This document shows, in pieces, positions 1 to 8,548 of a stretch of 64,000 bases of DNA. Every line of letters starts with the position of its first letter. Position 1 is the first letter of the stretch. The notes under the pieces were generated by a model. The model searched no databases, was not told the origin of the DNA, and saw nothing but the letters and a program-made list of their open reading frames with translations. The translations under genes and the position numbers were made by a program. Origin of the DNA: Sphingomonas sp. 67-36 (GTDB lineage Bacteria > Pseudomonadota > Alphaproteobacteria > Sphingomonadales > Sphingomonadaceae); the NCBI GenBank assembly GCA_001897375.1, contig MKSU01000013.1:62001-126000 (forward strand), in the 5' to 3' direction.

Positions 1-1197
1 GAGAGGCGACACGGCGTAAGCCAAACCCGTCACGATGCCGTAGAGCGCAAGGACCCTCGTACGCATGTGAGACGGTGCGATGTCTTGCAGCAGACTGGGC
101 ATCAGAGCACCGGAAGCGATGATGAACACGCCGGTCAGCGCGGCACAGGCATAAGCGTGAAACGGCGTCGCCGCGAACGGCAGGAACAACATCGGAAGAG
201 GTGTGAGCCAAACGATCAGGCTTGCAGCGCCTATTGTCGAGACGTCCCCACGCCGCCGAAAGAGTCCGAACACCGCGCCAGGAAGCAACAAACCCAGCAA
301 TGTCGCGCCGGTCACCGCAGCGCCCAGACCGACGCCTACGGTCGTGGGATCGACGCCGAACGCGCGCGGCAGGGCGAGCGGATACCAGGATGTGGTCGTG
401 GTGCTTGCCACCGCCTTCCCGAAGATCGCCCCGAAAATCAGAAAGAGCGTCCGCCAATGCCGCTTGGCGTAGGGCCAGATCTGCATCAGATCATCAGGCG
501 CCGGGTTTTCAACCAACGTCACCGTTCTCCCGCGGCGGCGGCGGGGCACGCTCATGATGAGCAGGATCAAAACCGGCCCGGGTGCGGCAAGGACGATCAA
601 CGCCGTGCGCCACATGGCTAGATCGGCGAAAAACGCGGGTAAGGTCGAGGCGGAGTTGCTGAGCCATTTGAGCATCGCGCCGCTCAGGGCAATTCCAATG
701 CCGGCGCCGAGCGTCGCACCGCCATAGAGGATAACGTTGGCGATGTGGCGTCTGCGTTCCGGAAACAGGTCGGGTATCATCGCGAAGACGATGGGAATGA
801 GACCCGCCTCGCCGACCGCGATGCCGACCGAACCGACGAACAGGCCTCCGAAGGTGTTTTGGAACGCGCAGAACAAGGTTCCGCACGACCAGATCCCCAC
901 CCCGAGCGCGAGCAAGAGTCGCCGCCCGAACCGATCGGCCAGCCCACCCATCGGGTAGCTGGCGAAACACGCGAAGATGGCAATGCCGAGACCCTGGAGC
1001 ATGCCGATCTGGAAATCGGAAAAGCCGAAGGACGCCTGCAACATCGGCGCGATCAGGCTCAGCATCTGACGCACGACCAGCGCGGTCAGGATCGTCAGAA
1101 TGAGAACGCTCAGGCCGTACCAGGCGAGCGCCTCGCGAAACGGCTTATCCGGTGCCAGGATATCATCGCCAGGCAATCGGCGGGGCTGATCCGTCAT
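1..1197 (-). CDS. MFS transporter, spinster-like (3' end beyond left edge)
   Basis: About 399 residues are visible, starting at ATG 1197 (MTDQPRRLPGDD). The chain is hydrophobic, with an early helix around residues 28-50 and the MFS loop 2-3 motif in the form GGLADRFGRR. A second half-domain follows a central RRRRG cytoplasmic loop. This is an inner-membrane secondary transporter resembling the spinster-type MFS proteins common beside TonB-dependent receptors in sphingomonads. It lies 127 bp downstream of the TBDR on the same strand, so co-transcription is likely and it may move the substrate taken up by that receptor. The C-terminus is missing only because the window ends. An upstream in-frame GTG exists, but the ATG fits the usual N-terminus. 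The substrate cannot be read from the sequence. Confidence 0.85.
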   Translation of the reverse strand, partial: MTDQPRRLPGDDILAPDKPFREALAWYGLSVLILTILTALVVRQMLSLIAPMLQASFGFSDFQIGMLQGLGIAIFACFASYPMGGLADRFGRRLLLALGVGIWSCGTLFCAFQNTFGGLFVGSVGIAVGEAGLIPIVFAMIPDLFPERRRHIANVILYGGATLGAGIGIALSGAMLKWLSNSASTLPAFFADLAMWRTALIVLAAPGPVLILLIMSVPRRRRGRTVTLVENPAPDDLMQIWPYAKRHWRTLFLIFGAIFGKAVASTTTTSWYPLALPRAFGVDPTTVGVGLGAAVTGATLLGLLLPGAVFGLFRRRGDVSTIGAASLIVWLTPLPMLFLPFAATPFHAYACAALTGVFIIASGALMPSLLQDIAPSHMRTRVLALYGIVTGLAYAVSPL

Positions 1198-1289
1198 TCC
1201 GGGCGACAAGGACACATCCGATACCTTTTGCACGTGCACGCGATCTTCGGGAGAGAGCAACCACCGTCGATCCAGACAGTCGGAGCATA

Positions 1290-1317
1290 GGCGGCCCGCC
1301 CCCGCGAGCGGGCCGCC
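1290..1317. other. GC-rich intercistronic hairpin
   Basis: A perfect 10-bp stem (1290-1299 pairing with 1308-1317) with an 8-nt loop lies between the TBDR stop and the MFS start. Neither strand has a T-run after it, so it is a weak terminator candidate. It could instead stabilise or process the TBDR-MFS message and lower MFS expression relative to the receptor. Confidence 0.5.
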
Positions 1318-1324
1318 GGAGGCA

Positions 1325-3631
1325 TCACCGGTCCTCGCTGCCGAAACGCGCGCGCAACGTCAGGCCGACCGTGCGAGGCCGCGTGCGGAACGCCAGGCGC
1401 GGTATCGCTACATATGGTCCGAAGGTCGTGGCATCCGACGCGCTTCGCTTGCCCTGACTGTCGAACGCATTGTCGACGAACGCCGCAACCTCAAATGTTC
1501 CGAGGTTCACACCCGCGCGGAAGTCAACGGTCGCAAACTCACCAAACTTCGTCCCCTGCTTGCCGAAGTCCGTATATTCGTCACCGATATATTGCACGGT
1601 GCCGCGAAGATATGCGTCGTGACCGCCTGGGTGGAATGACAGTTCGGCGTATCCATTGGCCTGCGTTTCGGGCGATGCGGGCAAGCGCTCGCCAGACGTG
1701 ACACCGATCTGACCGGTAACACGCACGATATTTGGCGAATTCGATGTAAGCTTGTTGCTGGATTGAGTGAAATTACCTCCCAGCTCCAAGAAGTCGGTCG
1801 GGCGGATCGCGCCTTCCAGCTCCAGCCCGTAAATACGCGCGGATCCGGCATTTCCGGTGTAGTTGACGCTATTCTGCTTCAGCGCGATCTGGATGTCGGA
1901 CCAGTCGATGTAGAAGAACGCACCGCTCAGACGGACCCTGCCGCCCGCAAACCGAGCCTTGACGCCGCCCTCGTAGTTCCAGAGGCTATCCGACTTGTAC
2001 GACGTCGGGACCGCTCCGCCGGCAAGGCCGGCCGACAGGTTTGGGCCGCCCACCCGGTATCCGCGCGCTGCTTGAACGTAGAAGGTCGTATCGTTATCCG
2101 GCCGATAGGCGATCGAGAACCGCGGATTGGCGGCTGTTTCCTTTTGCTCGATGTTGGTCTGGACGGTGGTTGCGGGGTTCGGGTTTCCCGTCAGCAAAAG
2201 ACCGCCGGACTGCGTTGTGAAATCGACCTTCGTTCGCGAGACGCGCACGCCGGCCGTGAAATCCAGCCGATTGGCAATGGTATAGGTCGCCTCGCCGAAC
2301 CCCGCCAATTCCTCCTGACCGCCGCTTGTCGCCAGAGCCGCGAGAATGTTTGTTCCGAGGATCGGCTTCACGGCGTCGGCTGTGATAACCTGACCGGAGT
2401 TCCCGAAGATTTTCGATTTCAGGTAATAACCGCCGACTGTCCAGTGGAATGGCCCCGTGCCGTTTGAACTGAGCCGGAGTTCTTGCGAGTATATGTTGAA
2501 GTTGCTGGTGGCCGGCCCCGGCGCCGCGCCCGACAAGGTCGGGATGCCGACCTGAGCCCCGATAACCGGCAGGAAGTAACCGTAATCGACGTCCTCGGTG
2601 GATTCACGACGCTGGTAGGTCGAGGACGAGGTGAGATTGACCGTATCAAACTCATAGGTGGTTACGAGATTGGCGATCGTGTTCTTGATTTCAGCCACAC
2701 GCGGCCGAGCCAGAGGCGATGTCGTTCGATAGTCCGGCACGCCGGGTGTCGGCGAGTAATAGCTGTCGCCCGCCCCAAGGTCCTTGCTGTCCTGATAGAT
2801 CCCGGTCAGCGCGAAGGATAAACGGTCGATCGGCTTGTACGTGACCGATACGCGGCCGCCATAGGTCTCGACCCGATTGGTGTTCTTCTGCCCGGTGTTC
2901 AGATTTTCGATCCAGCCGCCGTCGCGATAAGCATAGCCCACTCCGCGAATGGCCAGCTTGTCGTCAACAATCGGCGCGTTCACGACAAGATTGCCCGAAA
3001 AAGTCCCCTCGCCGCCCCGCGTCGTGGCGCCCGTCACCTCTCCGGACGCTCCAAAGCCCGAAAAGTCCGGCTTATTGGTAATGAAGCGCACGGCGCCGCT
3101 AAGCGACCCGGAACCGAACAAGGTGCCCTGCGGGCCGCGCAGCACCTCGACGCGCCCGATGTCCACGGTGCGAAGGTTGGTGGTGCCGATTGAAGCGGTC
3201 GCGGGATCGACCGGAATGTCGTCAAGCAGCAGCGCCACCGTGTTCTGCTGAAGGCTGCCGTAGCCCGTACCGGTCGACACGCCGCGGATGGTGATGACGG
3301 TGTTATTGCCCTGCCCCGCCCCGGCGTTGGAGATTCCCGGCGTGTTGCGGATCACGTCCTCGAGCTGGGTTGCGCCTCGCCTCTGCAGGGCGGCCTGCGT
3401 CTCGGCGGTGATGCTGGCGGGCACCGTGATCAGACGCTCCTCGCGGCGCTGCGCCGTTACGACGATATCGCCGTTCGTGTCCGAGGATTGCGCAGCGGAA
3501 GGCGCCGCCGACCCTTGTGCGGATGCCACGGACGATCGCGTCGAGGTCTGTGCCGATGCCGTACCGCACGAGGTGCCCAGAGCCAGCGCGGCCACGCCGA
3601 CGCCGACGATCAAATCATTTTTCGTCATCAT
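1325..3631 (-). CDS. TonB-dependent outer-membrane receptor
   Basis: 768 aa. A signal peptide (about residues 1-28, cleavage after ASAQ) is followed by a TonB box (DIVVTA, residues 55-60). The plug carries the hallmarks IRGV and EVLRGPQGTLFG, and a long beta-barrel follows. It imports a bulky or scarce substrate across the outer membrane using TonB-ExbBD energy. The plug pattern matches the large sphingomonad TBDR group associated with catabolic clusters rather than classic siderophore receptors. The ATG at 3631 is preceded by a strong Shine-Dalgarno (GGAGGGGAG). The C-terminus reads RARFGSEDR, so the usual terminal aromatic is followed by five extra residues. It is divergent from the CoA ligase and upstream of the MFS gene. 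The substrate is probably that of the neighbouring CoA-dependent enzymes (inference). Confidence 0.93.
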   Translation of the reverse strand: MMTKNDLIVGVGVAALALGTSCGTASAQTSTRSSVASAQGSAAPSAAQSSDTNGDIVVTAQRREERLITVPASITAETQAALQRRGATQLEDVIRNTPGISNAGAGQGNNTVITIRGVSTGTGYGSLQQNTVALLLDDIPVDPATASIGTTNLRTVDIGRVEVLRGPQGTLFGSGSLSGAVRFITNKPDFSGFGASGEVTGATTRGGEGTFSGNLVVNAPIVDDKLAIRGVGYAYRDGGWIENLNTGQKNTNRVETYGGRVSVTYKPIDRLSFALTGIYQDSKDLGAGDSYYSPTPGVPDYRTTSPLARPRVAEIKNTIANLVTTYEFDTVNLTSSSTYQRRESTEDVDYGYFLPVIGAQVGIPTLSGAAPGPATSNFNIYSQELRLSSNGTGPFHWTVGGYYLKSKIFGNSGQVITADAVKPILGTNILAALATSGGQEELAGFGEATYTIANRLDFTAGVRVSRTKVDFTTQSGGLLLTGNPNPATTVQTNIEQKETAANPRFSIAYRPDNDTTFYVQAARGYRVGGPNLSAGLAGGAVPTSYKSDSLWNYEGGVKARFAGGRVRLSGAFFYIDWSDIQIALKQNSVNYTGNAGSARIYGLELEGAIRPTDFLELGGNFTQSSNKLTSNSPNIVRVTGQIGVTSGERLPASPETQANGYAELSFHPGGHDAYLRGTVQYIGDEYTDFGKQGTKFGEFATVDFRAGVNLGTFEVAAFVDNAFDSQGKRSASDATTFGPYVAIPRLAFRTRPRTVGLTLRARFGSEDR

Positions 3632-3682
3632 ATGAATCTCCCCTCCCGCCCAATCTCATCGCCTTGCGTTGGTAGATAAGAT

Positions 3683-3698
3683 GTAATACGATCTGCTT
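3683..3698 (+). promoter_or_regulatory. Candidate operator in the TBDR/ligase divergent promoter
   Basis: This 16-nt sequence (GTAATACGATCTGCTT) lies in the AT-rich 138-bp gap between the divergent TBDR and CoA-ligase genes, about 70 bp before the ligase start. The same motif, 12 of 16 identical, occurs in the same relative orientation upstream of the thiolase gene (7622-7637). A shared regulator is plausible but no candidate regulator gene lies in the visible cluster. Confidence 0.35.
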
Positions 3699-3769
3699 GT
3701 ATCTGTAAAGAGCGTTTGTTGCTCGATGTCTGGCGGCAGAGGGGCCGGGACAATGCTCGGGAGGATTGA

Positions 3770-5260
3770 GTGACGAACGAAGGATTCGGCGCGGTTCTGA
3801 AACGGCTGGCGGCGCGACGGCCGGATGACATCGCGGTCCGATATGGTGAAAATCAAGTCACCTGGGAGGAATTTGACCGGCGGACCGATGCCCGCGCGGG
3901 TCAGCTTGTCAGCAGCGGCGTCGCTCAGGACGGTCGTGTCGCCATAGCCTTGCCGAACGGCGTCGGCCATCATGAGTGGGTCTTCGCCACATGGAAAGCC
4001 GGCGCCACGCCGTGCATCATCCCACACCGGCTGCCTGCCAATGAACTTTCCGAAATCATCGCGCTGGCAACCCCCGCGGCCATCATCGGCACCGAGGCCC
4101 GCCAGTCTGGGGACGCCGTCTTCATCGCTGGCGACAGCCCGCTTCCGGTCCGCCAGGCGACCCCGCCTCGTCAGCCGGCAAGCAGTTGGAAGATCGTGGC
4201 CAGCGGCGGCTCCACCGGCAGACCCAAGCTGATCGTCGATCGCGGCCCCGCAGAGCTTACGGCTGGCCTGGAAGGTATCATCGACTTGTTGGGCATTCCG
4301 CGTGACGGCACGGTGCTGAACGCGGGCCCGCTTTATCACAACGGCCCGTTCCTTTTCTCCAACTTGGCATTGATCGCCGGCAGTCGCGTGGTGGGCATGA
4401 ACCGCTTCGACCCGGAAGAGTGGCTTAAGCTTGTTGAGCGCGAGCGGGTCGAGTGGTGCTTCCTCGTGCCGACGATGATGCACCGGATCTGGTCGCTCCC
4501 TGCGGAGGTGCGGCTCGCCTACGACATCTCGTCATTGAAGCGCATCGTGCATATGGCGGCCGCGTGCCCGGTCTGGCTCAAGAGCGCGTGGATCGACTGG
4601 CTTGGGCCCGATCGCGTGTTTGAAGGCTATGCCGGCACTGAAACGCCCGGGACGACGATCAGCGGAGCGGAGTGGCTGAAGAAGCCGGGGTCGGTCGGTC
4701 GCGTCGCGCCGGACACGATCACTGTGCGGGGACCAGATGGTCTCGAATGCCAGCCCGGCGAAATTGGTGAAATCTTCTTCCCCCCCACTTCCGCTGACCG
4801 CTTCCACTACATCGGAAGCGCCCCGACCCTCGACGCAAGCGGGCGTGTGTCGCTCGGCGACATGGGTTACATAGACCCTGACGGATATCTCTATCTCGCG
4901 GATCGGCGCACGGACATGATCATCCGCGGCGGCGCGAACATCTATCCCGCCGAGATCGAGGCGGCCTTCGACGAGCATCCGGCGGTCGCCGGCGCGGCAG
5001 CGATCGGACTTCCCTGCGAGGAATTTGGGCATCGCGTGCACGTCATTTTGCAGGTCAGGGCCGGAAATGAGGTCCCGATCAAAAATGTCATAGCCTTCGC
5101 CGCTGACAGACTGGCCGCCTACAAGCGCCCGGAAACCTACGAGATTATCGACGGCCCGCTTCGCGACGACGCGGGGAAGATCCGGCGCTCCGCGCTGCGC
5201 GACGAGCGGATCGAATGGCTTCGGACCGGAAAGCCGTTTCAGCAGGCGATTGAAAGATGA
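3770..5260 (+). CDS. AMP-binding acyl-CoA ligase (bile-acid/steroid-acid CoA ligase-like)
   Basis: 496 aa member of the ANL (acyl/aryl-CoA synthetase) superfamily. Motifs are in order: the ATP-binding SGGSTGRPK (residues 145-153), YAGTETPG in the adenylate site, the hinge DRRTDMIIRGGANIYPAEIE, and a C-terminal DDAGKIRRS with the catalytic lysine. It should activate a carboxylic acid to its CoA thioester in the cytoplasm, with ATP going to AMP. The pattern around the ATP motif and the GGANIYPAEIE segment recalls bile-acid-CoA ligases, but the substrate is not determined. The GTG start is chosen because GGAGG lies 8 nt upstream. The gene is divergent from the TBDR and convergent with the SDR and thiolase genes, consistent with a CoA-dependent degradation route. 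Confidence 0.88.
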   Translation: MTNEGFGAVLKRLAARRPDDIAVRYGENQVTWEEFDRRTDARAGQLVSSGVAQDGRVAIALPNGVGHHEWVFATWKAGATPCIIPHRLPANELSEIIALATPAAIIGTEARQSGDAVFIAGDSPLPVRQATPPRQPASSWKIVASGGSTGRPKLIVDRGPAELTAGLEGIIDLLGIPRDGTVLNAGPLYHNGPFLFSNLALIAGSRVVGMNRFDPEEWLKLVERERVEWCFLVPTMMHRIWSLPAEVRLAYDISSLKRIVHMAAACPVWLKSAWIDWLGPDRVFEGYAGTETPGTTISGAEWLKKPGSVGRVAPDTITVRGPDGLECQPGEIGEIFFPPTSADRFHYIGSAPTLDASGRVSLGDMGYIDPDGYLYLADRRTDMIIRGGANIYPAEIEAAFDEHPAVAGAAAIGLPCEEFGHRVHVILQVRAGNEVPIKNVIAFAADRLAAYKRPETYEIIDGPLRDDAGKIRRSALRDERIEWLRTGKPFQQAIER

Positions 5261-5452
5261 TCGCTTTAACGCACCCGCGCCATGCTGGCCGCTCATGATG
5301 CCGCATCTGTCTGGGCGTCCTAACGGGCGGTGAATTCGATCACTCCGAGGCGCCGTCCGAGAGGCGACATGGACCACGCAAACGCGTTGGCCGTACGCAC
5401 TGCCGATGGGGGCGTTTGCCGCCTGATGGCGAGCGCGACTCTCTGACGCGAG

Positions 5453-6280
5453 TCAGAAGCTCGCACCGCCCGTCACCAAGAGCACTTGCCCGGAGACATA
5501 GTCGCTATCCGGGGAACATAAGAAATAGATGCTGCCGGCGGCCTCCTCGACGCTTCCGAGGCGACCGAGCGGGACAAGCGTTTGCAAAGAGTCCAGGATC
5601 GCGGGCGGCAGTCCCATCTTGATCTTCCGCCCTTCGATCTCGAATCTCGATTCGATCTCGGTATTCGGCTTGGTGAGACGCGTCTCGACCAGGCCGAACG
5701 CCACGCAGTTCACGCAGACCTTGAGCCGGCCCCACTCCTTGGAGAGCGTCTTGGTCATGCCGACGATGGCGGCCTTGGCCGAACTGTAGCTCACCTGCCC
5801 CGCATTGCCCTGAGTGCCCGCAACCGACGATACGTTGACGACCTTGCGAATGACCTCGCGACCTTCGGCCGCTTCCCGCTTGGCCATCACGCGCCAGTGC
5901 TCCGATGCGGCGCGAAGAATCCGGAACGGGGCGGTGACGTGAACGTCGATCATCTCCTGGAACTGGGCGTCGGTCTGATTCTGAATCATCCCGTCGTTGT
6001 TGTAGCCAGCGTTGTTGACGATGATGTCCAGCGCGCCGAAATTCGCCAGCGCTGCGCCGACGAAAACCTCTCCAAAGTCCGGCGCCGCGACGTTGCCCAC
6101 GCAGGCGATCGCATCGCCTCCCAGAGCCTTGATCGCAGCGACGGTTTCCTCCGCCGGCGCGTCGTCGAGATCGTTCACCACGACGCGGGCGCCCTCCCGG
6201 GCCAGCCTGATCGCCACCGCCTGACCAATGCCGCGGCCCGACCCCGAGATAATCGCAACCTTTCCTTCAAGCCGTGCCAT
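5453..6280 (-). CDS. SDR-family NAD(P)-dependent dehydrogenase
   Basis: 275 aa classical short-chain dehydrogenase. The nucleotide-binding motif is SGSGRGIG (residues 12-19), followed by NNAG (89-92), catalytic Ser about 151, and YSSAK with Tyr165 and Lys169. The sequence resembles FabG and 17-beta-hydroxysteroid/3-hydroxyacyl-CoA dehydrogenases. ATG 6280 is preferred over an upstream TTG because GGAAGGA lies 9 nt before it. It follows the thiolase by 55 bp on the same strand. A 3-hydroxyacyl-CoA or hydroxysteroid oxidation step fits the context, but the substrate is inferred. A 6-bp hairpin with a GCGA loop (5442-5457) overlaps the stop codon and has no T-run. Confidence 0.88.
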   Translation of the reverse strand: MARLEGKVAIISGSGRGIGQAVAIRLAREGARVVVNDLDDAPAEETVAAIKALGGDAIACVGNVAAPDFGEVFVGAALANFGALDIIVNNAGYNNDGMIQNQTDAQFQEMIDVHVTAPFRILRAASEHWRVMAKREAAEGREVIRKVVNVSSVAGTQGNAGQVSYSSAKAAIVGMTKTLSKEWGRLKVCVNCVAFGLVETRLTKPNTEIESRFEIEGRKIKMGLPPAILDSLQTLVPLGRLGSVEEAAGSIYFLCSPDSDYVSGQVLLVTGGASF

Positions 6281-6335
6281 TATCTGGGGTCCTTCCAAAT
6301 GGTCGGGGCGCGTCGCCGCCCGTCTTCCCCGGCCT

Positions 6336-7520
6336 TCACGCCGCGTTCCGGTAGAGCGTCACGACGCACGCGCCGCCAATGCCGAGATTATGTTGCAGGG
6401 CATGTCGGACATTCTCGACCTGCCTGTCCCCAGCCGTTCCGCGCAGCTGGTGGGTGAGTTCGTAGCACTGCGCGAGCCCGGTGGCGCCGAGCGGATGGCC
6501 TTTCGAAAGCAGTCCGCCAGACGGGTTGGTGACGTGATCGCCACCATAAGTGTTGCGACCGTCCCGGATGTAGGCCTCTGCGCCACCTTCCGCGCACAGC
6601 CCGAGGGCCTCGTAAGTGATGAGCTCGTTGGTCGCGAAGCAATCGTGCAGTTCGACCGCCTCGATGTCGTCGGGGCCGACGCCCGCCTGCTCATATACCT
6701 GGTGAGCGGCGGCCTTTGTCATATCGTACCCCACCACCGACATCATTGAGCGGCCGGTGAACGTGTCGGCATAGTCGGTGGTCATCGACTGCGCGACGAT
6801 CTCGACCGAGGCGCTGAGGCCATACCTCGTCGCAAAGGTCGAGGAGACGAGGACAGCCGCAGCGGCTCCACAGGTCGGGGGACAAGCCATGAAGCGGGTG
6901 AGCGGCCCGTAAAGAGGCGTCGACGACATCACTTCATCGAGCGTGATTGGCGCGCGGAGCATGGCCAGCGGGTTGCGGGCGGCGTGTCGACGGGCCTTCA
7001 CCGAGATCATACCGAAGACCTCGTCAGCGATCCCGTGGCGCGCCTGATAGTCCAGACCCGCGCCGCCGAACTGTTGCGCCACCAGGGGTACGGCGTCATC
7101 CCAGCCCTGGATTTCGATTTGTTTCGAGATGTGGAAATCCAGCGTTCTGCGGCGGTCGTTGAAGACCATGCCCAGAGCACCGGGCATCATCTGTTCAAAC
7201 CCGACCACGAGGACGCAATCCGCCATGCCGCTTTCGATTGCCTGGCGACCGAGGAACAGCGCACTCGAGCCGGTGGAGCAGTTGTTGTTCACATTGAAGA
7301 TCGGTATTCCGGTGCAGCCGATCCGGTAGAAGGATGACTGTCCTGCGGTCGAGTCCGCATAGACGTAGCCTGCATAGCCCTGTTGGACGCTGTCATATCC
7401 GAGGCCTGCGTCTTCCAACGCTTGCCGCATGGCCTTTTCGGCCATGACATCCCAATCTTCGCTCTGTCCGGGTTTGGCGAACGGGATCATCCCGACGCCG
7501 GCGACCATCGTCCTTACCAT
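6336..7520 (-). CDS. Thiolase, SCP2/lipid-transfer-protein type
   Basis: 394 aa. The nucleophilic cysteine sits in NNNCSTGSSA (Cys81), and the C-terminal half has the thiolase loop GHPLGATG. This pattern belongs to the sterol-carrier-protein-X/lipid-transfer-like thiolases rather than to the biosynthetic acetoacetyl-CoA type. Expected reaction: thiolytic cleavage of a 3-oxoacyl-CoA, for example of a steroid or terpenoid side chain. These thiolases often need a small DUF35 (OB-fold) partner, and none is visible here. It is the first gene of a thiolase-SDR pair. The start ATG 7520 has GGAGTG about 10 nt upstream; ATG 7508 is the alternative. Confidence 0.88.
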   Translation of the reverse strand: MVRTMVAGVGMIPFAKPGQSEDWDVMAEKAMRQALEDAGLGYDSVQQGYAGYVYADSTAGQSSFYRIGCTGIPIFNVNNNCSTGSSALFLGRQAIESGMADCVLVVGFEQMMPGALGMVFNDRRRTLDFHISKQIEIQGWDDAVPLVAQQFGGAGLDYQARHGIADEVFGMISVKARRHAARNPLAMLRAPITLDEVMSSTPLYGPLTRFMACPPTCGAAAAVLVSSTFATRYGLSASVEIVAQSMTTDYADTFTGRSMMSVVGYDMTKAAAHQVYEQAGVGPDDIEAVELHDCFATNELITYEALGLCAEGGAEAYIRDGRNTYGGDHVTNPSGGLLSKGHPLGATGLAQCYELTHQLRGTAGDRQVENVRHALQHNLGIGGACVVTLYRNAA

Positions 7521-7621
7521 CGCTTAATCACACTCCATCGCCGCCGACCCCGGTGCAACTTGGGGGCCGGTGAGAACAGCGAGCTCCGCTTCCACATCGT
7601 CGACCTATTACCCTTATTAGA

Positions 7622-7637
7622 AAGCAATACATATTAC
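7622..7637 (-). promoter_or_regulatory. Candidate operator upstream of the thiolase gene
   Basis: On the minus strand this reads GTAATATGTATTGCTT. The core is a near-palindrome (GTAATA, two bases, TATTGC). It lies about 100 bp before the thiolase start in an AT-rich gap and matches 12 of 16 bases of the site upstream of the CoA ligase (3683-3698), in the same orientation relative to its gene. A TetR- or GntR-type operator is possible. Confidence 0.35.
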
Positions 7638-7681
7638 TTTTTAATGCGGACGACAAGACTCGATGCGACGGACCGGCATAA

Positions 7682-8002
7682 TGCGCGACGTTGCTGACCG
7701 AGGCGGAGGCCGCTGCCGAGGCGCTCGGCGAGGGCAAATGGGCGCTCCTGAAGAACCATGGCGTGTTCGTGGTCGGCAAGGATATCCGCCAGGCGCATCT
7801 GCGCGCGATCACGCTGGAACATCGCTGCCGCCTCGCATGGCAGGTCGAGGTGCTGGGCGGCGGCCAGCCGATCACCGATCCCGCCACCCTGCGCACGGCG
7901 CAGATGGCCGACGAGCTCGGCTTCCCGTTCCTGTGGGAAGCGATGGCCCGCCGCGAAATCCGCCTCGATCCGACGGTGCTGGGCAAGGCGGATGCGGGCT
8001 GA
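7682..8002 (+). pseudogene. Class II aldolase/adducin family protein, 5'-truncated remnant
   Basis: The open frame from about 7682 encodes only the C-terminal third of a class II aldolase/adducin-type protein: TLLTEAEAA, then LKNHGVFVVG and AHLRAITLEHRC. The family is normally about 220-260 aa, while about 106 aa remain here, and the N-terminal metal-site region is absent. An in-frame TAA at 7679 closes the frame on the 5' side, no ribosome-binding site is visible, and the upstream sequence belongs to the unrelated thiolase promoter. This looks like a gene decapitated when the 1-7.6 kb block arrived or a deletion occurred. A short expressed protein from TTG 7691 is possible but unlikely to be active. 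Confidence 0.7.
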
Positions 8003-8113
8003 GCTTTTGGGTGAAGACCGAAGGTCTGGCCGCAACCCTTAGAGCAGGTGTTGCGCTAACGCATAAGCGGGGCCGCATGTAACGAATTCGGCTTCCGCGC
8101 GTTTGGCGAGGCG

Positions 8114-8548
8114 ATGGATTCGACACAGGGGAAAGTCGCGGCGGCGCAGGTCAAGCTCGCCGACAGCGCCGGTCGGCTGACCGAAAGCGCGGAGCAGCAG
8201 ACCGACAGCGCCGATCGGCGCACCGAGCTTGCAGCCGACCGCACCGTGCTCGCCGCCGAACGGACCTATGCCGCATGGGTGCGGACCGGGCTTGCCGCGC
8301 TCGCTTCCGGGATCGGCGCGCGGGCGCTGCTCGACAAGGTGGTCGCGCCATGGCTGATCGGGGCGACCGGATCGGTGCTGATCCTGTTCAGCGCGTTCTG
8401 CTTCGCCGCCGCGGTATGGCGACAGATGATCCGCATATCCCCGCCGCGGCCCGATACACGGCGCATCCCGGCATGGATGCTGGTGACGGTCAACGGCTTC
8501 CTCGTGCTGGTCAGCCTCGCCGCGCTCGTCGGGATCTGGCTCGGTTGA
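8114..8548 (+). CDS. DUF202 family small membrane protein
   Basis: 144 aa. The first 50 residues are polar and heptad-like (many Ala, Glu, Asp, Arg), suggesting a coiled coil. The DUF202 signature LAAERTYAAWVRTGLA follows, with three membrane helices at roughly residues 58-75, 84-102 and 117-142. The function of DUF202 (YidH-like) proteins is not established. Its stop overlaps the likely TTG start of the following transporter (TTGA overlap), so the two are probably translationally coupled. The start ATG 8114 is the only good one, and its ribosome-binding site is weak (GGCGAGGCG). Confidence 0.8.
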   Translation: MDSTQGKVAAAQVKLADSAGRLTESAEQQTDSADRRTELAADRTVLAAERTYAAWVRTGLAALASGIGARALLDKVVAPWLIGATGSVLILFSAFCFAAAVWRQMIRISPPRPDTRRIPAWMLVTVNGFLVLVSLAALVGIWLG

